This document shows, one piece after another, positions 17,223 through 25,653 of a stretch of DNA of 50,879 nucleotides. Source of the DNA: Bacillota bacterium (GTDB lineage: Bacteria > Bacillota > Clostridia > Christensenellales > UMGS416); assembly GCA_023409755.1 (NCBI GenBank), contig JAEYRA010000138.1:1-50879 (forward strand), in the 5' to 3' direction. The translations under genes were made by a program, and so were the position numbers. The notes beneath the pieces were generated by a model that had not been told where the DNA came from, searched no databases, and was given only the letters and a program-made list of their open reading frames with translations. The stretch's first letter is position 1, and every line of letters starts with the position of its first letter.

Positions 17223-20200
17223 TTATACAGAACTCACACTGGGAATGCAAAGGTTGATTTCCCCCAGCACTTCCATGATTGTGGCGTAGAGTTCCTTCCA
17301 CCGGCTCGGCGCGCGTCGCAGCACCATTGTGGTTTGTTTGGCTGACACGAGGGAAAGCTCGTTGCTGCGGCTATTGACATAGGCAAAGAGCTTGCCCGGG
17401 TCAAGCGCCGCACCGGCCACGAAACGCAGCAGTATCTGCCCGTTCTTCCACTGCACGTGCTCCACCTGGGCACGGGCGGCGGCAGCCTTGATCTGCGCCA
17501 CGTCCATCAGACGCAGCACGCTCTCCGGCGGCTCGCCGTAACGGTCGAGGAGTTCATCGAGCACGTCCCGGCGGCGTTCGTCGCTGTCGATCTCCGCAAT
17601 GCGGCGGTAGACCTCCAGCCGGCCCATGGTGTCGGCAATGTAGTCGTCCGGAATGTGGGCATCCACCCGGATGTCCACCCGCACCTCGATCTCCTCCACC
17701 ACGTCTTCACCTTTGCTGCGGCGCACGGCCTCATCGATGAGACGGCAATAGAGGGCGTACCCCACGGTGGAGAGATGGCCGTGCTGCTCGTCGCCCAACA
17801 GGTTCCCCGCCCCACGGATCTCCATGTCGCGCATGGCGATCTTAAAGCCGCTGCCAAACTCGGTGAACTCCCGGATGGCGTTGAGACGCTTTTCAGCCAC
17901 TTCAGTGAGAACCTTATCGCGCCGGTAGGTGAAGTAGGCATAGGCCTGGCGGTTGGACCGCCCCACCCGCCCGCGCAGCTGGTAGAGCTGGGAGAGGCCG
18001 AAGTGGTCGGCGTCGTATACGATGAGCGTGTTGACGCGCGGAATGTCCAGGCCGTTCTCAATGATCGTGGTGCTCAGCAGAATGTCGTATTCGGCGTGGT
18101 AGAAGTCCACCATCACCTTCTCCAACTCGCCATCGGCCATTTGCCCATGGGCCACCGCCACCCGCGCCTCGGGCACCAGGCTCATGAGCTGGCGCGCGAA
18201 CATGGGCATGGAGTCCACCCGGTTGTAGAGGTAATACACCTGCCCGCCGCGGCTCAATTCCTTGAGGATTGCTTCGCGGATGAGGTCATCGTGGTATTCG
18301 ATGACATAGGTCTGCACGGGTTGGCGCTCTTCCGGCGGCGTCTCAATGACCGAGATGTCCCGGATGCCGCTCATGGACATGTGGAGCGTGCGCGGGATGG
18401 GCGTGGCTGTCATCGTCAGCACGTCGATGGAGGTTTTGAGTTGCTTGATGCGCTCCTTGTGGGTGACGCCAAAGCGCTGTTCCTCATCCACCACCAGAAG
18501 GCCCAGATCCTTGAACTTCACGTCCTTGGAGAGCAGGCGGTGGGTACCGATGACGATGTCCAGCTCGCCTGTTGACACCCGGCGAAGGATGTCCTTCTGC
18601 TCGGCGGCGGAGCGGAAGCGGGAGAGCATCTCGCAATGGATGTCAAAGTCAGCAAAGCGCTCAGTGATGGTGTTGAAATGCTGGTAGGCCAGCACGGTGG
18701 TGGGCACCAGCACCGCCACCTGTTTGCCGCTCATCACGGCCTTGAACGCCGCACGCATGGCCACCTCGGTCTTGCCGTAGCCAACGTCACCGCACAGCAG
18801 CCGGTCCATCACCCGACCGCTCTCCATGTCCTGCTTGATCTCAGCAATGGAGCGCAGCTGGTCAGGCGTCTCCTCATAGGGGAAGGCGTTCTCAAACTGG
18901 GCCTGCCACTCGTCATCAGGAGCATAGGCATGGCCCTTGGTCGCCTCCCGCGCGGCATAGAGCTTGATGAGTTCCTCGGCCATGCCGGCAACCTTGGCGC
19001 GCACCTTCTGCTTGGCGTGCTCCCAGTCGGCCCCACCCAGGCGGCTGACCTTTGGCGCGGAGCTCTCCATGCCGATGTACTTCTCAACCCGGTCCATCTG
19101 CTCGGTGGGCACATACAGCTTGTCACCGCCGCGGTACTCGATGTCCATGTAGTCCCGGGTCTGGCCTTCGGTTGTCAGCTTGACGACGCCCTTGAATACG
19201 CCGATGCCGTGGGACTCGTGTACGACGTAGTCACCCACCACAAGGTCGGCAAAGAGATCCATGGTGCGCCGGCTGCTGCGGGCCACCGGCTTCTTCTTCT
19301 GGCGGGAGGAGCCGAACACCTCGGTCTCCCCCAACAGCACAAAGCGGTTCTCCGGGTCCTCAAAGCCCTGGCGCAAGCCGGTGGAGAGCACCACGACCTC
19401 GCCGGGGTTGACGGGCCGATCCTGGCTGATGGCCACGGCCGGTACCTGCAGGTCCATCAGCGTCTCCGCCAGGCGCTGAGCGCGCTTTTCCGTACCGGAG
19501 AAGATGATCACCCGCCAATGCTCGGCCCGCCAGCGGCGGATGTCGTTTGCCAGCGTTTCGATCTGCGCGCGGTAGCTGGGCAAATCGCGGCCGGTGAAAC
19601 GCACCGTCGCCTTGGGCTTGAGTCCGCTGTCACGGGTCAGGTCCTGCAGGGTGACGAGGCCAGTACGCGGCAGCCGCTCGACCAGGCCCTCCCAATTCAG
19701 GGGCAGATGCTCCTGCAGGGTGAAAGCCTCCCCGGCGGCCAGCGCGTCGCGGTACTCCACGGCGTATTCCTTGTGCCAGTTGGTCAGTGCCTCGCCGATG
19801 CGGTTTGGTTCCTCCACCACCACCAACGGGTCGGCAAAGAAGTCCCACAACAGAGCGGTACGCTCATAGTAGAGCGGCAGGTGGTTCTCAATGCCCTCGT
19901 AGGTGCCGCCGGTCAGCAGGTTTGCCACGTTCTCTTCGGCAGCATTGGCCATGCGCTCCTCGGGCGGCTCGGCCACGGAGTAGCCAGCCTGCTTGTGGCC
20001 TTCCTTGTCCGCCAGTTTCCGCAGAGCCTTGCGGGTGTCTTCCACCGCTTGGTGCAGCGCCGCCGCGCCTCGCTCGGTGGCAGCCCCGTCCAGGGGAACC
20101 TCGGTCGCCGGGAAGATGGAAAGCTCCTTGACACTCCCCTCCGACCGTTGGGTCCAGGGGTCGAAGAGACGGATCATGTCGATCTCGTCGCCAAAGAACT

Positions 20201-20783
20201 CCAGCCGCGCGGGCAGCTCGGCCCCCTGAGGGAAGATATCCACAATACCGCCGCGCACAGCAAACTGACCGGGCCCCTCCGCCCGTTCCTCCCGGGTGTA
20301 ACCAGCCATGGCCAGTGCTGCCAGCATGTCCTTCTGGCGCACTTGCTGCCCCACGCGCACGGTGAGCGCCCCGGACACAAAGGCCGAAGGCGGCGCAAGC
20401 GGGTAGGCCATCGCCTCCACCGTCGTCACCACGATGGGGACGGTGCCCGCCAGCGCACCGGCCAACACCCCGAGCCTGCGGCTCCCAATGTCGCGGCTGG
20501 CGGCGGCCACCTTTCGTATCATCGCGGGGCGGGACGGAAACACCGGGCAATCGGCTCCCAACAGAGAGGACAGATCCTCCGCCAGGCGAACGGCCCGCAC
20601 GTCGTTGTGGGTTACCAATATGACGGGCCTGCCCCCCCGCAGGCGCAGGGCGGCGGCCAGGTGGCTGCGGCGGGTCTCTACAAGGCCGAATGCCGAGCAG
20701 GGCATTTGCCCTCCCCGGATGCATTCCTCCAGCCGCTGCCATGCGCCCGTCTCATACAGGGCGGTGAATATCGCTTTCTCCAT
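17223..20783 (-). CDS. mfd: transcription-repair coupling factor
   Basis: 1186 aa, full length. UvrB-like N-terminal region (FGDEIDMIRLFDP), the RNA polymerase interaction domain (VGDYVVHESHGIGVFKGV, about residue 520), helicase Walker A (CGDVGYGKTEVAMR), the VVDEEQRFG box, TATPIPRTLHMSM, and the TRCF C-terminal domain. It removes stalled RNA polymerase from lesions and recruits UvrA. The ATG at 20783 has GCGGAG before it; the frame is open upstream but without conservation. Gene order pth-mfd-prsA matches other Firmicutes. Confidence 0.97.
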   Translation of the reverse strand: MEKAIFTALYETGAWQRLEECIRGGQMPCSAFGLVETRRSHLAAALRLRGGRPVILVTHNDVRAVRLAEDLSSLLGADCPVFPSRPAMIRKVAAASRDIGSRRLGVLAGALAGTVPIVVTTVEAMAYPLAPPSAFVSGALTVRVGQQVRQKDMLAALAMAGYTREERAEGPGQFAVRGGIVDIFPQGAELPARLEFFGDEIDMIRLFDPWTQRSEGSVKELSIFPATEVPLDGAATERGAAALHQAVEDTRKALRKLADKEGHKQAGYSVAEPPEERMANAAEENVANLLTGGTYEGIENHLPLYYERTALLWDFFADPLVVVEEPNRIGEALTNWHKEYAVEYRDALAAGEAFTLQEHLPLNWEGLVERLPRTGLVTLQDLTRDSGLKPKATVRFTGRDLPSYRAQIETLANDIRRWRAEHWRVIIFSGTEKRAQRLAETLMDLQVPAVAISQDRPVNPGEVVVLSTGLRQGFEDPENRFVLLGETEVFGSSRQKKKPVARSSRRTMDLFADLVVGDYVVHESHGIGVFKGVVKLTTEGQTRDYMDIEYRGGDKLYVPTEQMDRVEKYIGMESSAPKVSRLGGADWEHAKQKVRAKVAGMAEELIKLYAAREATKGHAYAPDDEWQAQFENAFPYEETPDQLRSIAEIKQDMESGRVMDRLLCGDVGYGKTEVAMRAAFKAVMSGKQVAVLVPTTVLAYQHFNTITERFADFDIHCEMLSRFRSAAEQKDILRRVSTGELDIVIGTHRLLSKDVKFKDLGLLVVDEEQRFGVTHKERIKQLKTSIDVLTMTATPIPRTLHMSMSGIRDISVIETPPEERQPVQTYVIEYHDDLIREAILKELSRGGQVYYLYNRVDSMPMFARQLMSLVPEARVAVAHGQMADGELEKVMVDFYHAEYDILLSTTIIENGLDIPRVNTLIVYDADHFGLSQLYQLRGRVGRSNRQAYAYFTYRRDKVLTEVAEKRLNAIREFTEFGSGFKIAMRDMEIRGAGNLLGDEQHGHLSTVGYALYCRLIDEAVRRSKGEDVVEEIEVRVDIRVDAHIPDDYIADTMGRLEVYRRIAEIDSDERRRDVLDELLDRYGEPPESVLRLMDVAQIKAAAARAQVEHVQWKNGQILLRFVAGAALDPGKLFAYVNSRSNELSLVSAKQTTMVLRRAPSRWKELYATIMEVLGEINLCIPSVSSV

Positions 20784-20875
20784 GGCATACTCCGCATTTT
20801 GCCGCACGATGACGCAAGAATGCACCAAACCAAGGCATTCCAGACCCCTGGGTTGGTGTGCGGCAAATATTCTTA

Positions 20876-20898
20876 TGGGCGGCCGAAACCGACCGCCC
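20876..20898 (-). terminator. possible weak terminator after pth
   Basis: Minus-strand stem GGGCGGTCG / CGGCCGCCC (one G-U pair) between pth and mfd, followed by an AT-rich but not T-only stretch. May be an attenuator rather than a full stop. Confidence 0.4.
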
Positions 20899-20937
20899 AA
20901 CCAGTATACCCGATTTAGCCCGTGGCGTGAAGGGGAA

Positions 20938-21501
20938 TTATCCGCGGTTGTGGCGCTGCATGGCAGGCTCCAGCCCCAGGCGCACAATGGCATCCGCCGC
21001 CTCAGCGGCCTTGCGGGCGGCGGCCTTCAGCAGGTCTCGCTCCTCCCCTTCGGGCCGGCCCAACACAAAATCGATGAGGTCGCCCTTCTGGGCTGGCTGG
21101 CCGATGCCGATGCGGATGCGCGGGAAGTCCTCGCTGCCCAAGTCCCCCACGATGGAACGCATGCCGTTGTGGGTGCCGGGGCCGCCCTTCACGCGCACGC
21201 GGATCTTGCCCACCGGCAGGTCCAGGTCGTCGTAGACGACGATGATCTCCTGCGGCAGGAGCTTGTAGTGCCTCATGGCGGCCAGCAAGCTCTGCCCGCT
21301 GTTGTTCATGAAGGCCGTGGGCTTGAGGAGCGCCACGGCGTCCCCCGCCACCCGGCCGGTGGCCAGATACCCATGGAAGCGTTCGCCGGTAAAGCGCAGC
21401 TTCCACAGCTCCGCCAGTTCATCAAGCGCCCAATAGCCCATGTTGTGCCGGGTTTGTTCGTATTGCAGGCCGGGGTTGCCCAGGCCGGCGACCAGGTACA
21501 T
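20938..21501 (-). CDS. pth: peptidyl-tRNA hydrolase
   Basis: 187 aa. Signatures are YLVAGLGNPGLQYEQTRHN (with the catalytic His at residue 19), the FMNNSGQ block (KPTAFMNNSGQ) and VVYDDLDLPVGKIRVR / GGPGTHNGMRS. It recycles prematurely released peptidyl-tRNAs. AAGGAGG precedes the ATG. Nine bases separate it from the upstream HAD gene. Confidence 0.97.
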   Translation of the reverse strand: MYLVAGLGNPGLQYEQTRHNMGYWALDELAELWKLRFTGERFHGYLATGRVAGDAVALLKPTAFMNNSGQSLLAAMRHYKLLPQEIIVVYDDLDLPVGKIRVRVKGGPGTHNGMRSIVGDLGSEDFPRIRIGIGQPAQKGDLIDFVLGRPEGEERDLLKAAARKAAEAADAIVRLGLEPAMQRHNRG

Positions 21502-21510
21502 GACGCCTCC

Positions 21511-22242
21511 TTACAGCCGGGGCAGCGCCCGCAGGTAGTCGAGAAGATCCTGATAGACGCCCTCGTGGTCAGCTTGAGGTGTCACACCCTCCGGCAGGAT
21601 GGCGTGATTGGTCACGAAGAACGTCTCCATCCCCAGTGCTTTTGGTGCGGGCAAGTCTTCCTTTGCGTCATTGCCGATCATCACGCACTCCTCGCCGGTC
21701 ACGCCCAGCCGTGCCAGCAGTTCTGCGTAATACTGGCGGTGAGGCTTGCAGGCGTGGTAGTCCTCAAAGGTGGTGATGTGCTCAAAGTCCTCGGGGTTAA
21801 GCCCCGCCCAACGGATGCGTTTTTCAGTGGCGATGCGCGGAAAAAGCGGGCTGGTGGCCAACACCACCCGCCGGCCCGATGCTTTGGCTGCCGACACGAT
21901 GGCCGGGGCCAGCGGTTCCGCCGGCATCATATTCTGCAGGGCGTCAAAGGCCGGGGAGCGGTAATAGCTCTCAAAACAACCCTCCACCGTTGCCCGCGCG
22001 AGACCGCAGCGGGCGGTGAAGCCCCGCCAGAACACCTGCTCCAGCGTCTCATCGGTGCCGGAAGCCTTCATCATATCCACACAGCCGCTCCAGATGGCCG
22101 CCGCCAATGCCTTGGGCTCGGCAAAGGCCGCCCCATGGGCCGAGATCGTCGGGAGGTAGGCGCGGGTGAACTCCTCCCGATCCATCGGCAGCAGTGTCCC
22201 GTCCAGGTCAAAGAGCAGCGTGGTACGTTGGGTTTGGCTCAC
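21511..22242 (-). CDS. HAD-superfamily hydrolase
   Basis: 243 aa. HAD motif I is LLFDLDGTLLPMD, motif II ATSP, motif III a Lys in HACKPHRQYY, motif IV MIGNDAKEDLPAPK. The GTG start overlaps the prs stop (GTGA) and GGAG lies upstream, so it is coupled to prs. It sits where Bacillus carries ctc between prs and pth. The target of the phosphatase is unknown; a nucleotide or sugar phosphate would suit the neighbours but this is inference. Confidence 0.87.
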   Translation of the reverse strand: MSQTQRTTLLFDLDGTLLPMDREEFTRAYLPTISAHGAAFAEPKALAAAIWSGCVDMMKASGTDETLEQVFWRGFTARCGLARATVEGCFESYYRSPAFDALQNMMPAEPLAPAIVSAAKASGRRVVLATSPLFPRIATEKRIRWAGLNPEDFEHITTFEDYHACKPHRQYYAELLARLGVTGEECVMIGNDAKEDLPAPKALGMETFFVTNHAILPEGVTPQADHEGVYQDLLDYLRALPRL

Positions 22243-23240
22243 TCCAGATCCTCCTTGTGCAGGAGGGAAATGGGCCGCACGGCCGACGGTGCATGGGTGA
22301 AGAGCGAGCTCACCGGCAGGTCCTCATAGATACGCTCAATGGCCTCAGCAAACACCCGGGCGACTGAGAGAATCTTGATCTTGGGAATGCGCTTCTCCGG
22401 CGCGAGGGGCACGGTGTTGGTGACCACCAGTTCCTTGATGACCGACTTTTCGATGCGCTCAATGGCCGGACCGGACAGAACACCGTGGGTGCAGCAGGCA
22501 TACACCTCAGCCGCGCCTTTCTCCATGAGAGCTGCTGCGCCGTTGACGATGGTGCCGGCGGTGTCGATCATGTCATCCACCAAGATGGCACGCTTGCCCT
22601 TCACGTCACCGATGAGGTTCATGACCTCCGACATGTTGGCCTTGGGCCGGCGCTTGTCGATGATCGCCAGCGGTGCGCTGATCTGCTCGGCAAAGGCGCG
22701 GGCACGGGTGACGCTGCCCAAATCCGGCGAGACAACGACCATGTCGTCGCCTACGAAGTTGATGCTCTTGTAGTGCTCCACCAGCGTGGGCATACCCAGC
22801 ATGTGGTCCACGGGGATGTTGAAGAATCCCTGAATCTGCAGGGCGTGCATGTCCATGGTCAGCACCCGGTCGGCCCCGGCGGCGTTGATGAGGTCAGCCA
22901 CCAGCTTTGCGGTGATCGGGTCGCGGGCCTTGGTCTTGCGGTCCTGGCGTGCATAACCGTAGTAGGGAATGACCGCGGTGATGCGCCCCGCCGAGGCGCG
23001 CTTGAAGGAGTCGATCATGATGAGCATTTCCATCAGGTTCTCGTTGACCGGCGTGCAGGTGGACTGCACCACGAAGATGTCACAGCCGCGAACCGTCTCG
23101 AAGGTATTGACAAAGATCTCGCCGTCACTGAAACGACCGACCGCGTTCTGCCCCACGGGCAGCCCCAGCACCTCAGCGATCTCGCGCGCCAGGTCGGGGT
23201 TTGCGTTGCCGGTGAAGATCTTGATGTTGCCGTACCTCAT
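22239..23240 (-). CDS. prs: ribose-phosphate pyrophosphokinase
   Basis: 333 aa. It makes PRPP from ribose 5-phosphate and ATP. KIFTGNANPDLA start, GYARQDRK (ATP flexible loop), TMDMHALQIQGFF metal-binding segment, and the PRPP loop VDDMIDTAGT are all present. The ATG overlaps the end of glmU by four bases. PRPP is the effector of PurR, encoded two genes upstream. Confidence 0.97.
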   Translation of the reverse strand: MRYGNIKIFTGNANPDLAREIAEVLGLPVGQNAVGRFSDGEIFVNTFETVRGCDIFVVQSTCTPVNENLMEMLIMIDSFKRASAGRITAVIPYYGYARQDRKTKARDPITAKLVADLINAAGADRVLTMDMHALQIQGFFNIPVDHMLGMPTLVEHYKSINFVGDDMVVVSPDLGSVTRARAFAEQISAPLAIIDKRRPKANMSEVMNLIGDVKGKRAILVDDMIDTAGTIVNGAAALMEKGAAEVYACCTHGVLSGPAIERIEKSVIKELVVTNTVPLAPEKRIPKIKILSVARVFAEAIERIYEDLPVSSLFTHAPSAVRPISLLHKEDLE

Positions 23241-24604
23241 TTGTTGTTGCCTCCCTTGCGTCTGGTAACCCAGCCTTCTTTGTTGGTCTGACGGCTGCGT
23301 GCAATGGCCAGCGCGTCGTCGGGGATGTCCTCGGTGATGGTGCTGCCGGCGGCGGTGTAGGCATTCTTGCCCACATGCACCGGAGAAACCAGGTTGGTGT
23401 TGCAGCCAATAAAAGCACCGTCCTCCACAGTGGAGCGGTACTTATTCTGGCCGTCGTAATTGGAAAAGACGACGCCACAGCCAAGGTTCACGTTTCTGCC
23501 CACGTCAGCATCGCCCACATAGGTCAGGTGTGAAATTTTGGTGTCGTCGCCAATGGTCGCGTTTTTGATCTCCACAAAGTCGCCGATCTTCACATCACTG
23601 CCAATACGGCTGCCAGGCCGTGTGTAGGCAAAAGGCCCAATGTGGCAGTGGTCGCCGATGGTTGTCTCGGTGATGACGGAAGAAGTGATTTCAACGTCAT
23701 TGCCGATGGTGCTTTGCGCAATGCGGCTGCCGGGGTAGAGGGTGCAGCCCTCGCCAATGACGGTACCAGTCTCCAGCGTATTGCCGGGGTAGACGACGGT
23801 GTCTCGTCCAATGCGCACGTCCCAGTCAATGTAGGTCTGTTGGGGGTCAATGAGAGTTACGCCGTTCAAGAGGTGGGTGCGGTTGATGCGGGCCCGCAGC
23901 ACGGCGGCCGCCTCAGCCAGCTGGGCCCGGTCGTTGATGCCCATGCCCTCGGTGAAGTCGCCCTGCACGGCGTTAATGGTGCCGCCGGCCTCAGCGGTGA
24001 GTTTGATGGCGTCGGTCAGGTAGAGCTCGCCCTGTGCGTTGTCGGCCTTCAGCTGCCCCAGGGCTTTGAACAAGGTCTCCCGTCGGAAACAATAGACCGA
24101 GGTGTTGACCTCGCAAATGCACTGCTGGGCAGGGGTAGCGTCCCGCTGCTCCACAATGGCCACAATGGCACCGGTCTCATTGCGCAGCACCCGGCCATAT
24201 CCTGTGGGGTTGGGGGCCACCACGGTGAGCATGGTGATGTCATTGCCATCCGCCACGCCCTCCACCAGCGCGGCGATCGTCTCCGGTCGGATGAGGGGCA
24301 TATCCCCTGCCACCACCAAGATGGCGTCTGCATCGGCAATCTGTTCCCGCGCCATCATGACGGCGTGGCCGGTACCCTTCTGCTCCCGCTGCTCGGCAAA
24401 GGCAGCGCCGCTGCTTGCCAGGGCTTCCTTCACCTGTTCGGCACCATGACCCACCACCACCACGGGATTGGGGTCGCACCCGGAAACACTTGCCATCGCC
24501 CATTGCACCAGGGGTCGGCCGCACAGTCGATGGAGTGGCTTGGGCAGGTCGCTCTTCATGCGCTTGCCTTCCCCCGCCGCCAGAATCACAGCTTTTACCT
24601 TCAT
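23237..24604 (-). CDS. glmU: bifunctional GlcNAc-1-P uridylyltransferase / GlcN-1-P acetyltransferase
   Basis: 455 aa. N-terminal pyrophosphorylase motif ILAAGEGKRMKSDLPKPLH, QKGTGHAV and GDMPLI. From about residue 250 the left-handed beta-helix repeats follow, including GPFAYTRPGSRIG and KNATIGDDTKISHLTYVGDA, ending with the acetyltransferase region NYDGQNKYRSTV. It makes UDP-GlcNAc for cell wall. The ATG at 24604 follows GGGAG; 11 bases separate it from purR. Confidence 0.96.
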   Translation of the reverse strand: MKVKAVILAAGEGKRMKSDLPKPLHRLCGRPLVQWAMASVSGCDPNPVVVVGHGAEQVKEALASSGAAFAEQREQKGTGHAVMMAREQIADADAILVVAGDMPLIRPETIAALVEGVADGNDITMLTVVAPNPTGYGRVLRNETGAIVAIVEQRDATPAQQCICEVNTSVYCFRRETLFKALGQLKADNAQGELYLTDAIKLTAEAGGTINAVQGDFTEGMGINDRAQLAEAAAVLRARINRTHLLNGVTLIDPQQTYIDWDVRIGRDTVVYPGNTLETGTVIGEGCTLYPGSRIAQSTIGNDVEITSSVITETTIGDHCHIGPFAYTRPGSRIGSDVKIGDFVEIKNATIGDDTKISHLTYVGDADVGRNVNLGCGVVFSNYDGQNKYRSTVEDGAFIGCNTNLVSPVHVGKNAYTAAGSTITEDIPDDALAIARSRQTNKEGWVTRRKGGNNK

Positions 24605-24615
24605 GCTACTCTCCC

Positions 24616-25446
24616 TCACGGTTGGCTCTGGGTCAGCCATTGACTGGGTTGCACGTCCACGATGTGATTGACCTCATCTACGTTATTTAGCGTCATCAGT
24701 GACCGGTACTCCCCAATGAGCTTGGGGCTCGGTTCCGCCGTGGACATGACCATGGCAGTACCCACGACGTCCACGTTGAACTCATGCATCAGGTCGACCA
24801 GCCCCTTTGCTGTTCCGCCGCCCTTCATGAAGTCGTCCACGATCAGCGCCTTCTGCCCCTCCCGAATGTAGCGCTTGGGCAGCGACATCGTCTGAATGCT
24901 GCGGGTGGAGCCGGTGACGTAGTTGATCGTGACAACAGAGCCATCGGTTATTTTAGCGTCTCTTCTGGCAATTATCAACGGGACACTAAGATATTTCGCT
25001 GTCATCAGTGCCACGGGGATGCCTTTCGTCTCCACCGTCAGTACAAAATCGGGCTGCAGATGCACATACCAGCCGCTTAAGATCTCTGCCATGCGGGTCA
25101 AAACCGTCGGTTCGCTCAGCAAATCCAGCATGTAAAGGAAGCCGCCCGGCAGAATACGGCCCGGATCCTCCAACTGCCGGCACAGGCGGCCGATGTATTG
25201 GGCCGAATCCTCCGGCGAGGGCTGCGGGAGATACAGCACCCCGCCCGACGCACCCGTTACCGTGCGCAGTGTGCCCAGGCCATATTTTTCCAGCGTTTCC
25301 CGCGCGATGTCGATGTCCTCGCTGATGGTGGACTTGGCTGACCCGAACAACTCGCTGAAATACGTGAGGGTAAAGCTGCGGTTCGGAGCGTTGGAGAGTA
25401 TTTTAATCATAGCGCCAATGCGTTCGTTGCGCTTTACCTTGTCCAT
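24616..25446 (-). CDS. purR: purine operon repressor PurR (Gram-positive type)
   Basis: 276 aa. An N-terminal winged helix (NRSFTLTYFSELFGSAKSTI) is joined to a phosphoribosyltransferase-like effector domain with the PRPP loop ALIVDDFMKGGGTAKG. In Bacillus and Lactococcus the protein binds PurBoxes and is controlled by PRPP. The ATG at 25446 follows GGGAGG. It heads the purR-glmU-prs unit, and an inverted repeat containing CCGAAC lies in its own promoter. The minus-strand frame stays open upstream through murC, but that part is only a reading of the opposite strand. Confidence 0.95.
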   Translation of the reverse strand: MDKVKRNERIGAMIKILSNAPNRSFTLTYFSELFGSAKSTISEDIDIARETLEKYGLGTLRTVTGASGGVLYLPQPSPEDSAQYIGRLCRQLEDPGRILPGGFLYMLDLLSEPTVLTRMAEILSGWYVHLQPDFVLTVETKGIPVALMTAKYLSVPLIIARRDAKITDGSVVTINYVTGSTRSIQTMSLPKRYIREGQKALIVDDFMKGGGTAKGLVDLMHEFNVDVVGTAMVMSTAEPSPKLIGEYRSLMTLNNVDEVNHIVDVQPSQWLTQSQP

Positions 25447-25460
25447 CGAATGCCTCCCAT

Positions 25461-25515
25461 ACCCGAATGTTCGGGTTCTCAGGCTCATTATAATTCGTTT
25501 CCCTGATGATTTCCA
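25461..25515 (-). promoter_or_regulatory. purR promoter with PurBox-like operator
   Basis: On the minus strand TGGAAA (25510-25515), 17-base spacer, TATAAT (25487-25492). Right after the start site lies the inverted repeat ACCCGAA-TG-TTCGGGT (25461-25476), whose minus-strand reading includes CCGAACATT, matching the 3' part of the known PurBox (CCGAACWWT). The position suggests autorepression. Confidence 0.6.
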
Positions 25516-25590
25516 CCCTTTTTCAAAATGAAACATGTGCACCCAACCCCGGTAACTTACAAGGGTGCCAAGGCTGTCTGGGGAAAAGCA

Positions 25591-25620
25591 TTGATACCCC
25601 ACCGGACGTTGGAGTATAAT
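25591..25620 (+). promoter_or_regulatory. sigma-A promoter of murC
   Basis: TTGATA (25591-25596) and TATAAT (25615-25620), 18-base spacer, 33 bases before the murC ATG. Confidence 0.8.
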
Positions 25621-25653
25621 ACAGCAGATCATTTTGCCAAACCCGGAGGAAGT

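Noticed and set aside
20821..20863. Inverted repeat CACCAAACC / GGGTTGGTG before mfd
   Set aside because: Imperfect and with an 18-base loop; no clear role, probably chance in GC-rich sequence.
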